Below are positions 8,401 to 17,230 of a DNA stretch of 40,268 bases, piece by piece. Location: NCBI GenBank assembly GCA_048213135.1, contig PS015129.1, forward strand, positions 79,369-119,636. The letters run 5' to 3'. The notes below the pieces were generated by a model. That model did no database searches. It was not told the DNA's origin and saw only the letters and a list, made by a program, of their open reading frames with translations. Position numbers and translations under genes: made by a program. Numbering within the stretch: position 1 is the stretch's first letter; the number at the start of each line of letters is the position of its first letter. Source of the DNA: Reclinomonas americana ATCC 50394 (Eukaryota; Jakobida; Jakobea; Jakobida).

Positions 8401-10768
8401 GCATGACCAGTGTGCCGTCTCTACTTTCTCAGCTCCCTCCTACTGAATTCTTCTGTCCCTTTTCAAGTGGCGCTTTCAGCACTCTTTCTCTCGTTCGCTG
8501 TGAGTCCGCCTGCTATTATCCTTCTCCCCCTTCTAAGCTCTTCTTCCCCTTTTCAAAGGTGCTTGCAACACTCTCTCTTTCGCTGTGAGACCTCCTGCTG
8601 TTGTTCGTCTTTCTACTGCCCATTCTATTCCCATCTCCCTTCTTGGCATTTCCTTCCCCTTTCCCTCTCTATCTCTCTCTCATGCCTGTTGACCCATTCT
8701 TGTTTCGGTTCTTCTTTATTCCTCTTCACTTCACTTCTTCCATTTTTTCTCTCTTCTTCTCATCTTCTTCTTCTCCCCCACTCCGCAGTGGCTCGCGAAA
8801 CTCTGGAATACGTCGAGCGTGACATGACACACCCCTTTGGTGGCGTGTACTCGGCCGAGGACGCCGACTCTGCCGTCTCACCGGGCGGCGAAAAGGTACC
8901 GTGCCAAGAGTTACTCGTCCACTCCCGCCCGCCCGCCCGTGCTCACTCCATCGCTGCGCAGAAAGAGGGCGCATTCTACTTGTGGGACGCTCGCGAGATC
9001 GAGTCCCTGCTCACTGCCGAAGAGTACGAGGCCTTCTCCGCCGCCTGCGGTGTGCAGGTCGGCGGTAACATTCGTCCGCGCTCCGATCCGCACCACGAGA
9101 TGCGCGGCCTGAACTGCTTGTACCGCCACCTCACCGACAGCGAAGTGGCCGACAAGATGAACTCTTATGTGCGTCAGTAGCTTCTCCACTCGCCGCTCAC
9201 TCTCTCATGAGTACGTGACAGGAGGAGCACGTGGTGGAGCTGCTGAAAAGCGCCAAGCGCAAGCTGTTGGAGGCTCGGTCGTCGCGCCCGCGTCCCCATC
9301 TCGACGACAAGTGTGTCACAGCGTGGAATGGTCTGTGGCTGTCCGCACTGGCCAAGGCGTATGGTGTACTCGGTCAGTGTGAGATAGCGTCGAAGACCGT
9401 TGGCTAAGGAGTGTTTGCGTGCTCACCTCTTGGGTGCAGGAGACCACGTGTACTTGGAACGCGCATCACGACTGGTGCGTTTCGTGCGAATGCACCTGTT
9501 CGAGAGTGCATCCAACACGCTGTGGCGCTCGTTCCGCGGCGAGGAGCGGTCCTCCATCCCGGGATTCGCTGCCGATTATGCATTCTTCAGTGCGTAGTCC
9601 GTCTTGGAGAATGAACCTCCTTTGTCTCACTCACGCGATTGCAGTTGCTGGACTGCTGGACCTGTACGAGGTGTCGGGAGAGGTTGAGCACTTGGAGGTG
9701 AATTTTATGTTGTGGTGTTTCCACTGCCACTGGGAACGACATGCACTCACTCGCTCTCACTCGCGCGCAGATGGCACTCAACCTGCAACACACGCAAAAT
9801 CGACTGTTCTACGACTGCTCAGCGTCGTCCGGCGATGTGGGTGGCTACTTTGACGCTGCCGGCTCCGATCCGCACCTGATTCTGCGCTTGAAGGACACGT
9901 ACGGTGCGTTCCTCTGTGCTTGCGCGGCTGGAACTGTCTTCGTTTCGTTCATTCTATCACTTTGGCAGATGGCGCCGAACCGTCGCCCAACTCGGTCACC
10001 GTACTCAACCTCACTCGCTTCAAGTGGTTGTTCGGGGAAAATCGATTCACGCCAGACATTGCCAACACCAACTTTGAGTCGATGGCACAGGCCACGGTCG
10101 GCACGGTGATTGGCCAGCTGCGGTGAGAGGGACACAAGCTGCTGGAACCGCGTGCTTCTTTTGTGTGACTGAAAAAGCCACCTGCAGAGAGGTCCCGCAC
10201 TCGCTGCCGCTCATGCTTTGCGGTCTACTGGCGCTCACTACCTCGCCGGTTCGCATCGTACTCGTTGAGGCCGAAGACGGGCAGCAGGTGCTGTCACTCA
10301 ACAGTGCCATGATCACGGTTGGTTGACAGCATTTGCGTGCTCCCCTGCTGCGTTGCAATCGCCACTCACCGGCGTGCCTCCAGGCGGCCAACTCGGTCTA
10401 CCTGCCACACCGGTACTTGCTGCGTCTGGATCGCTCCGATGGCACCGAGTGGCTCCTCGCCAACTCCACAGTTGCGTCCGCTCTCGCGTTCCTCATCATT
10501 CGAATCGTCGTGTGTGACCGCCGTCGACAGAGTGGCGATGAGTTGCAAGCGTACGTGCGCGAATCGCCGGCCGACAAGCCGCGCGCCTTTGTCTGCCGTG
10601 AACAGACGTGCCAGCCGCCAGTGGACAAGGTGTGGGCGAGAGGAATGATTGGGTACTGCTGATCGGCGGACTGACATGTGTTGCTCACAGCCCGAAGACC
10701 TGGTGCGACAGCTGGTGGAGGCGCAGTCGCTGGCGATGGGCGAGAGTGCTGCTGAGCGCGTAGGGTAG
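5431..10768 (+). CDS. SPATA20: SPATA20 / DUF255-type thioredoxin-fold protein
   Basis: Twenty-three exons join in frame to 790 residues, close to animal SPATA20: 5431-5599, 5666-5766, 5833-5916, 6783-6812, 6878-6959, 7020-7084, 7150-7182, 7252-7361, 7423-7550, 7625-7708, 7770-7829, 7910-7987, 8789-8895, 8962-9168, 9222-9372, 9440-9589, 9645-9697, 9771-9903, 9969-10122, 10188-10317, 10384-10470, 10531-10629, 10691-10768 (TAG). The N-terminal thioredoxin-like domain shows [18 protein letters not shown], then [16 protein letters not shown] with the conserved CHWC, KVDREERPDVD and [14 protein letters not shown]. An (alpha/alpha)6-barrel follows with [25 protein letters not shown] and [19 protein letters not shown]. 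The biochemical role of the family is poorly defined; redox or sugar-epimerase-like functions have been suggested. The start is the first Met of a Ser-rich leader. Exon 8/9 uses a GTTGAGC donor, the choice that restores frame. Introns 3 and 12 are greatly expanded by repeats. Confidence 0.92.
6060..6660 (+). repeat. Degenerate tandem repeats in SPATA20 intron 3
   Basis: TTGCA(C/T)AAGT(G/A)GACTT recurs at 6229, 6418 and 6571, each followed by a variant of CCTTGTGCACTCCACTGC and then GCCGACAG or TTCAG-like acceptor motifs. A diverged first copy starts near 6080. The 866-nt intron therefore contains about four copies of a 150-190-nt pyrimidine-rich unit, each carrying a decoy 3' splice site. Confidence 0.75.
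8190..8610 (+). repeat. Degenerate tandem repeats in SPATA20 intron 12
   Basis: CTCCCTCCTACTGAATTCTT recurs at 8281 and 8433. TTCGCTGTGAG followed by CCTGCAGTTGT or CCTGCTGTTGT-like sequence recurs near 8220, 8494 and 8577. The unit is about 150 nt. The host intron (7988-8788) is 801 nt, against a typical 60 nt elsewhere. Confidence 0.7.
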
Positions 10769-11793
10769 ATGCTGAATGAAGGCACTCTCATAGATGGACA
10801 TGGGCGTTCGAAAAAAGTTTCGGAGTGTGCGCAGCATTGCTTTGTGTGCCAAACAGCAAGTGGTGTGGTGTGGTGGATGGGGGCCCGTAGTGAGCGACGG
10901 ATGGGTCGGGGCGGGAACAGCAAGTCCGTCAGTTGCGAATCTATCTCGACGAAAAACGGTAGATTTGCACGATTTACGCGCGCAGACAAGTTGCAAGACA
11001 CAGTTCTGCACTGCTCTTCTTCTTCGCCTCCCTGTTAGACTTCTTTTTGACACGCACACACACACGCACGTGTGTGCATCTGCATCGCACTCTTTATTTT
11101 GTTAACATCTCTGTTTTGCGGTGAGTAGTGTCGGATTGCAGCAGTGGGCAGTTGTCGTGATCGCTCTCTCCCCTTCTCTCTGTGAATGTGTGTGCGTGTG
11201 TGTGGCAGAGCGTTGGTCAAGTGCACTTGTTGTCACCCCATCTCTTCCCCTACTGCGATGCGATCGTCTTGGTTGTGGTTCATCTCTCTCTCTCAGTCAT
11301 GCAGAGTCGATGCTCGCATGCGAGCTCTCTCTCCCTCTCACTCTGTCTCTCGTCGCCGAAGTGGACCTCCACGAGACACACACCTCTGTGCGTCTCTGTG
11401 TGTGTGGCCGTGGTGGGCGTCGCCGTGACTGCTCGTGTCTGTCGCTTGTTGGTTCACGACGACATCTGTCAGCCGTGTGTTGTCTGCTTGCTCTGTCTTC
11501 CATGTCTCTGCGTCAACGCTGGCACTGTGATTCACGTGGAGAGCTGACGGACTGGCCGAAGCAGAGCGCAAGAGAACCACAATGCACTGTGCTGCCTGCC
11601 AGCTGGAGAGCAGACGACACGCCAGAACGAAACACGGCCGTGTCGTGTTCCCTCTGACCGCAGTTGTCGCTGCTTTGCACTCTCCCGAAGCAACTCTCAC
11701 TCTCCTCTCTCCTCCATGCTGCATGTTGGTGTGCACGACACGAAGAGACAACTCATGGCCATCGTTCTTCGTCGTGCACTGTCTCGCCCTTTG
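10769..11793. other. Intergenic or intronic stretch, no gene seen
   Basis: Contains an AC/GT-rich patch (about 11046-11075), CT-rich tracts around 11285-11350 and long but compositionally poor open frames on the minus strand. I see no splice-compatible coding segment. It may be the 3' part or an intron of the minus-strand gene that begins at 12661. Confidence 0.5.
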
Positions 11794-12424
11794 NNNNNNN
11801 NNNNNNNNNNNNNNNNNNNNNNNNNNNNNNNNNNNNNNNNNNNNNNNNNNNNNNNNNNNNNNNNNNNNNNNNNNNNNNNNNNNNNNNNNNNNNNNNNNNN
11901 NNNNNNNNNNNNNNNNNNNNNNNNNNNNNNNNNNNNNNNNNNNNNNNNNNNNNNNNNNNNNNNNNNNNNNNNNNNNNNNNNNNNNNNNNNNNNNNNNNNN
12001 NNNNNNNNNNNNNNNNNNNNNNNNNNNNNNNNNNNNNNNNNNNNNNNNNNNNNNNNNNNNNNNNNNNNNNNNNNNNNNNNNNNNNNNNNNNNNNNNNNNN
12101 NNNNNNNNNNNNNNNNNNNNNNNNNNNNNNNNNNNNNNNNNNNNNNNNNNNNNNNNNNNNNNNNNNNNNNNNNNNNNNNNNNNNNNNNNNNNNNNNNNNN
12201 NNNNNNNNNNNNNNNNNNNNNNNNNNNNNNNNNNNNNNNNNNNNNNNNNNNNNNNNNNNNNNNNNNNNNNNNNNNNNNNNNNNNNNNNNNNNNNNNNNNN
12301 NNNNNNNNNNNNNNNNNNNNNNNNNNNNNNNNNNNNNNNNNNNNNNNNNNNNNNNNNNNNNNNNNNNNNNNNNNNNNNNNNNNNNNNNNNNNNNNNNNNN
12401 NNNNNNNNNNNNNNNNNNNNNNNN
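11794..12424. other. Assembly gap (N)
   Basis: 631 unknown bases. It interrupts the minus-strand gene starting at 12661. Confidence 0.99.
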
Positions 12425-12440
12425 TCTCTCTGACTCTCAC

Positions 12441-12661
12441 CAGAGGAGCGCACATAGTCGACGGCCTGCGCCGGCGTAAAGTCCTTGTGCAGCTTGTTGG
12501 TGTTCCACTGAGAGAGAGAGGAGGATGTGTGAGAGAGCGCGCGGGAAAACCATTGACAGCAAGACACACACACACACCTGCAGGTTGAGCTGCGGGAGAG
12601 TGGTGATGGAGCGCGCTCGGGTCGCGGTGAGACCCAGGCGGCGAGACAAGTGGCCGAGCAT
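12441..12661 (-). CDS. N-terminus of a mitochondrially targeted protein (partial)
   Basis: Exon 1 runs 12661-12578 (28 codons) and exon 2 12507-12441. They join in phase 0 across a 70-nt intron with a GTGTGT donor and a CTCTCTCAG acceptor, and exon 2 ends at a GTGAGAG donor facing the gap. The first 20 residues (MLGHLSRRLGLTATRARSIT) have Arg/Leu/Ser/Thr and no acids, a classic mitochondrial presequence. The mature part reads LQWNTNKLHKDFTPAQAVDY and continues to VRSS. The FTPAQAVDYVRSSG pattern is reminiscent of the start of acetyl-CoA hydrolase / succinyl-CoA:acetate CoA-transferases, but too little is visible to name it. The remainder lies in or beyond the gap at 11794-12424. Confidence 0.6.
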
Positions 12662-13135
12662 TCTGTGCGCGTGCGAGTGTGGGTGAGACATGTCGCAACA
12701 AAAGGCGGAGAAATACAACACGAAAAAAGAGAGGAGAGTCTCGCGTTTGTGTGAGGGGGGAGAGTCGGGGCACAAGTGTTCGCCGCACACGCATGAGTGA
12801 CAACAGACACACAGAGAGAGAGAGGACATGCAGGAGGCGACTTTCTTTGTTGCGTTTGTGTGTGTCTTGTGCGCTCTTCTCACCGTGAAAGCGCGAAACG
12901 AAAGCACAAACAAAAATGCGGCGCCAAAAACCGAGCGTTGCGTGATATCTCTCTTTGATTATCGCGTGGTGCGAGAGGAGACGAGGTGGTCTTGCTTGCG
13001 GGGGGTGCAGGGAGGGAGAGAGAGGGGGGGAGGGGGAGGGGGAGGGGGAAGAGGGAAGGAGAAAGGGGGAAGAGAGGGAGAGAACGGGAGGTGTTTTGCG
13101 ACTGTAATCGGAAAAATCGGTGGTGGAGAGGGAGA

Positions 13136-13191
<56 letters not shown>

Positions 13192-13215
13192 GAGAGAGAG
13201 AGAGAGTAGTAGTAC
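12662..13215. other. Non-coding stretch with (GA)n tract
   Basis: Upstream region of the mitochondrial-leader gene, with CA/GA-rich simple sequence and about 50 nt of GA dinucleotide at 13139-13188 before the gap at 13216. No exon recognised. First exon(s) of the glutamine synthetase are expected in or near the gap. Confidence 0.5.
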
Positions 13216-13598
13216 NNNNNNNNNNNNNNNNNNNNNNNNNNNNNNNNNNNNNNNNNNNNNNNNNNNNNNNNNNNNNNNNNNNNNNNNNNNNNNNNNNNNN
13301 NNNNNNNNNNNNNNNNNNNNNNNNNNNNNNNNNNNNNNNNNNNNNNNNNNNNNNNNNNNNNNNNNNNNNNNNNNNNNNNNNNNNNNNNNNNNNNNNNNNN
13401 NNNNNNNNNNNNNNNNNNNNNNNNNNNNNNNNNNNNNNNNNNNNNNNNNNNNNNNNNNNNNNNNNNNNNNNNNNNNNNNNNNNNNNNNNNNNNNNNNNNN
13501 NNNNNNNNNNNNNNNNNNNNNNNNNNNNNNNNNNNNNNNNNNNNNNNNNNNNNNNNNNNNNNNNNNNNNNNNNNNNNNNNNNNNNNNNNNNNNNNNNN
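13216..13598. other. Assembly gap (N)
   Basis: 383 unknown bases immediately before the first visible exon of the glutamine synthetase. Confidence 0.99.
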
Positions 13599-13671
13599 GA
13601 CTCTCCCTTTTTCGGGTCGCTTGCTATGTGTCTTTTTGGACGCGGTTGCTGATTGATTACATTATTCGCAG

Positions 13672-15074
13672 GTGCGAAGATGCTCGACTTCAAGTTTGTC
13701 GACATGTTTGGCACGTGGCAGCACTTGGGTGTGCCGGTGGCCAGCAACCTCTCGGAGTCGCTGTTTGCCAATGGACTCGGATTCGATGGTTCCTCCATTC
13801 GCTGCTGGGAGGTGCGTGAGGGTTGTCTTGCACTTCTCTCTTTGTTTATTTGTTGTGTGTCTGGGTGGCTGCGAGTGGGACGGTGCATCGTGAGCGGGCT
13901 GTGCTGGGTGTGGGGTGTGATGAGATTTTCCTGTATTGAGTTGTTCCGTCTCCCGTATTGTGTTTCATGCTTTCTTGGGTGCAGTCGCATGGACTTGCTG
14001 CTGCATTTACCTTTGTCTCTTCACGTGTCTTGTGTTGCATTCTCTGTGCGTCGTCTTCGTCTCTTAAGTGTTCTGTGCATGGCTTGTCGTTTTTCACTTG
14101 GCTCAACACCTCATTTCGTTGCTGTTCTGTGATCCTCTTCCGCCGACTATTGACCAAGCTGCTGCTCTCTCTTGCACACCATCTTTGTGCATGGCTTGCC
14201 GATCTTCACTTTGCGCACTTTTCCTTTTCTGTCTATGCATGTAACTTGCTTTGTTGTTCTCTGTGATCCTCTCCACACATCGGCTGTTCTGACCAAGCTG
14301 CTTTTGTATCTGCTCTTGCCTGTGATCATGCATTCTTACTCTCTTTCCCTCTCCACACAGGGCATTGAGAACTCGGACATGGTGCTGGTGCCTGACGCCA
14401 AGACCGCCGCTGTGGACCCGTTCCACAAGGAGAAGACCGTCTCGTTCACTTGGTTGCGTTTTGCTTTCCTTCCTTCCCTGACCCTTCTCCCTTCTGATCG
14501 TTGTTCGCAGCTCGATCAACAACCCCGATGGCACGCCGTACGACCGCGATCCACGGTTCATTTTGGACCGTGCGCACAAATACTTGCAGTCGACCGGCAT
14601 TGCCACCTTCTTCAACGTGGGACCCGAGGCCGAGTTCTTTGTCTTTGACGGTGTGTTGACATTTCCTGCCATTGTGTGCTACAACGCCTCTCTCACCCCT
14701 CACCCCCACCCCACAGGCGTCTCGTACGAGCTGCGCCCGAACTCTGCCTCGTACTCCCTCGAGTCCGAGGAAGGGCCGTGGGAGACCGGCAACAAGTTCT
14801 TCCGCGGCAAGCCCAACCTCGGCTACAAGCCGCGCGTCAAGGGCGGCTACTACCCCGTGAAGCCGAACGACTACGTGAGCGACGTGCGTGCCGATATGGC
14901 GTTGGCGATGGAGGTGTGTTTGCATTTTTCTTCGCAATTCGTGTGGACGGGAGTCTGATTGTTTGTACACAGAGCTTGGGCATTCCCATTGAGGCGCAGC
15001 ACCACGAGGTCGGTGCCGGCGGTCAGTGCGAGATTGGCATGAAGTACAACGAGGCTCGCTTGATGGCTGATCAG
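13672..15074 (+). CDS. glnA: Type I (bacterial-type) glutamine synthetase, N-terminal half
   Basis: Five exons join in frame to about 223 residues: 13672-13811, 14361-14452, 14511-14650, 14717-14913, 14973-15074. They carry the beta-grasp (GAKMLDFKFVDMFGTWQHL, then GLGFDGSSIRCWEGIENSDM) and the start of the catalytic domain: MVLVPDAKTAAVDPF, PYDRDPRFIL, GPEAEFFVFD with metal-binding Glu, VKGGYYPV and the His loop IEAQHHEVGAGGQCEIG. The enzyme condenses ammonium and glutamate with ATP to make glutamine. These motifs are type I (GlnA) and not the type II form usual in eukaryotes. The first few residues lie in the gap before 13599. The C-terminal half (about 220-250 residues, including the ATP-binding and Asp/Arg catalytic loops) should follow 15074 but is not visible after the next gap, which is only 209 N. 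Normal spliceosomal introns, one with GTTGCGT, argue against bacterial contamination. Confidence 0.9.
14020..14335 (+). repeat. Degenerate tandem repeat in glutamine synthetase intron 1
   Basis: GTGCATGGCTTG recurs at 14075 and 14187, CTGTGATCCTCT near 14127 and 14260, and TGACCAAGCTGCT at 14151 and 14290. Spacing is 112-139 nt, and the host intron is 549 nt. Confidence 0.7.
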
Positions 15075-15090
15075 GTGCGTGACTTTTTCC

Positions 15091-15097
<7 letters not shown>

Positions 15098-15162
<65 letters not shown>
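15098..15162. repeat. (CT)n microsatellite next to a gap
   Basis: About 32 CT dinucleotides in the intron after glutamine synthetase exon 15074, running into Ns. Confidence 0.95.
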
Positions 15163-15371
15163 NNNNNNNNNNNNNNNNNNNNNNNNNNNNNNNNNNNNNN
15201 NNNNNNNNNNNNNNNNNNNNNNNNNNNNNNNNNNNNNNNNNNNNNNNNNNNNNNNNNNNNNNNNNNNNNNNNNNNNNNNNNNNNNNNNNNNNNNNNNNNN
15301 NNNNNNNNNNNNNNNNNNNNNNNNNNNNNNNNNNNNNNNNNNNNNNNNNNNNNNNNNNNNNNNNNNNNNNN
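15163..15371. other. Assembly gap (N)
   Basis: 209 unknown bases inside the glutamine synthetase. Too short as drawn to hold the missing C-terminal half with introns. Confidence 0.99.
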
Positions 15372-15980
15372 TTCCCCTCTCTCTTTCTCTCTCTCCCTCC
15401 TTTCAGGATATGAATGCAAAACGAGAAAAACACAAAATGCGTTTCTTGCTCACAAGGCGACCGACAGTACTGCTTCACTATGGTACAACACAATATGCGT
15501 TTCTGGAAACGCTGTAGCGACGCCACCACCATTTGACAACACAAAATGCGACACTGTGTAGACAGAACCTTACAAGCGTCGCTGTGGTGTTCTCAAGGCG
15601 ACGACGAACCACCCAACCTGCACATGCTTCTCGGCTCCGCACTGTCAATCGATACGTATGCCCCGCTCGTCTGGCACCCAATCCACCATCCAACCACGCG
15701 CTAGCAAGCGATTAGCAGAAGCCTGGACTGCTGCTGCCGTAAAGACACACCTGCCAAGCAAAGCAGTCGTTGCTGACTCTTCAGCACGATGCATTGATGC
15801 CATGCAAGAGAGTTACTTTTGCTTCGCCCATGACTAACGCCAGCACGGCGTGCTTGTGCCTCGTATCACCTTGCCCCCCCCCTACTCCCCAACTACATGT
15901 ACAACACGCGCACGTTGCGGCTCTTTTCATTTTGTATTGAATCAGTCGCACGCAGCAAAGCACAAAACAGAGGGCGCTGT
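15372..15980. other. No gene seen
   Basis: A CCTTTCAG acceptor-like site at about 15400-15407 is followed by sequence with in-frame stops and three variants of ACACAA(A/T)ATGCG (about 15433, 15487, 15540). No glutamine synthetase motifs and no other coding signal were found on either strand. Confidence 0.5.
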
Positions 15981-16264
15981 TTAGAGGCCCAAGTTCTCCA
16001 GGTCGTTGACGACAGTGCCGACGCCCGCGATGGCCTGGCCGGCCGACGAGAGGCCGCCACCAATGTTCGGCGGCTGCGCCGAGAACTCATTGTAGGCGTT
16101 CTGGCCCGCAGAGAACACCGAGCCGGCGTCCTGCACCGTCTGGCCGATGCCTGTTAAAAGAAGAGGAGGACGGGGAGTGAGAACAATGATGAGATTGGGG
16201 GGAAAAACGTGAGTGCGAGAAGTTTCGCACCTTGGAAGATGTTTCCCATCGATGGGCTGCTCAT
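15981..16264 (-). CDS. Small Gly/Ala-rich protein, 67 aa
   Basis: Exons 16264-16231 and 16150-15981 flank an 80-nt intron with a GTGCGA donor and a TTTTAACAG acceptor, and give 67 residues ending in TAA. It starts MSSPSMGNIFQGIGQTVQDA and continues with small-residue-rich helices (GQNAYNEFSAQPPNIGGGL, SSAGQAIAGVGTVVNDLENL). The alternation of Gly/Ala with Val/Ile suggests an amphipathic or membrane-associating peptide, though there is no clear hydrophobic helix or signal peptide. Third positions are strongly G/C like other real exons here, which supports coding. The family is unknown. Possible roles such as a structural or secreted peptide are guesses. Confidence 0.7.
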
Positions 16265-17230
16265 GATTGCTGATTGTTTTTTGTTGAAGGGAAACTGTGA
16301 TGGTGGTGGGGATGGCATCAGTGAGCACAAGGAGAAGGGCGAAGAGGGGAGGGAGCGAGGAGGCATGGCCAAGAGAGCAAGTGCGAAAATTAGACATGAC
16401 GAGTGGGTGAGAGTGGGCAGCAGCGAGGGAAAGGAGAGGCGAGGTGCCTGTGTGCTAGGGTAGAGAGGTCACGTGTGGATCGTCGTGGCCACCGCGTTAC
16501 TCACCGACAAAAATGCGATGAAGGTCGTGAAAATTCCACTGTACTCATGCAAATGTCAAGGTTACAAAAGAAACGGACGAGCCCACCACGCTGCCTCCAA
16601 AGCATCAGCACAACATCCTGTTGACGGGAGCTGTGGATTTTTTCTGCATCCAATCTTGCGCTTGACTGCGAAGCATGACCGGAACCGTGGCGTTTTCTGT
16701 TGTCGCATACGATACATCAAATCTACGCTGCAGTGAGACAGCAGCAGCAGCGATGCCTCGCGGTGGTGACCTAAGAATGTGAAGTGAACACTGGACAACG
16801 ATCAAGCGAATTCCATGACGCGCAGCGCAGTGAGGCCCGCCACACTCCACGCCGTGCGGTACGTCTCCACTCCCTTCTATCGAGCGGCTTGTCGATGTGC
16901 CTATCTGTTGCTTTCTTTCCTTGTTCTCTTTGCCTCCTCTCGCTCTTCTCCCCTCATCATTTCCACTCATTTTTCTGGCCATGGTCCCTGGCCTGGCCCT
17001 CATCATCTACGACACCCTCTCTTCCATCTCTTTCCCCCCTCCCGCCTCCCCCCGCGACAACGTCATGACGGTGTGTACGCACCTTTCACTAAAAAAGAAG
17101 AAGAAGAAGAACCTCAAAAAAACCCCAACTGAGACTGAGACGGTGGAGGGATCATTTCTACCTGCCTTCTCGCAATCACTTATTCCCTCTCTCCCTCTCC
17201 TCTCTCTATCTCTCCCCCCACACGCATGTT
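16265..17230. other. No gene seen
   Basis: Upstream of the small minus-strand gene and downstream of the minus-strand Rh gene. Short open frames only. A pyrimidine-rich, possibly 3'-UTR segment lies at about 16900-17220. No tRNA, rRNA or repeat recognised. Confidence 0.5.

Noticed and set aside
11338-12810. 490-codon minus-strand frame
   Set aside because: Most of it is the N gap. The real exon of the mitochondrial-leader gene in this region uses a different frame and splice sites.
12828-13990. Open frames with Arg-Glu or Ser-Leu runs
   Set aside because: They are translations of the (GA)n microsatellite plus the N gap.
13672-15074. Assignment as eukaryotic type II glutamine synthetase
   Set aside because: The order and wording of the motifs (DPF, GPEAEFF, VKGGYYPV, HHEVGAGGQ) fit type I. 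Type II signatures were not seen.
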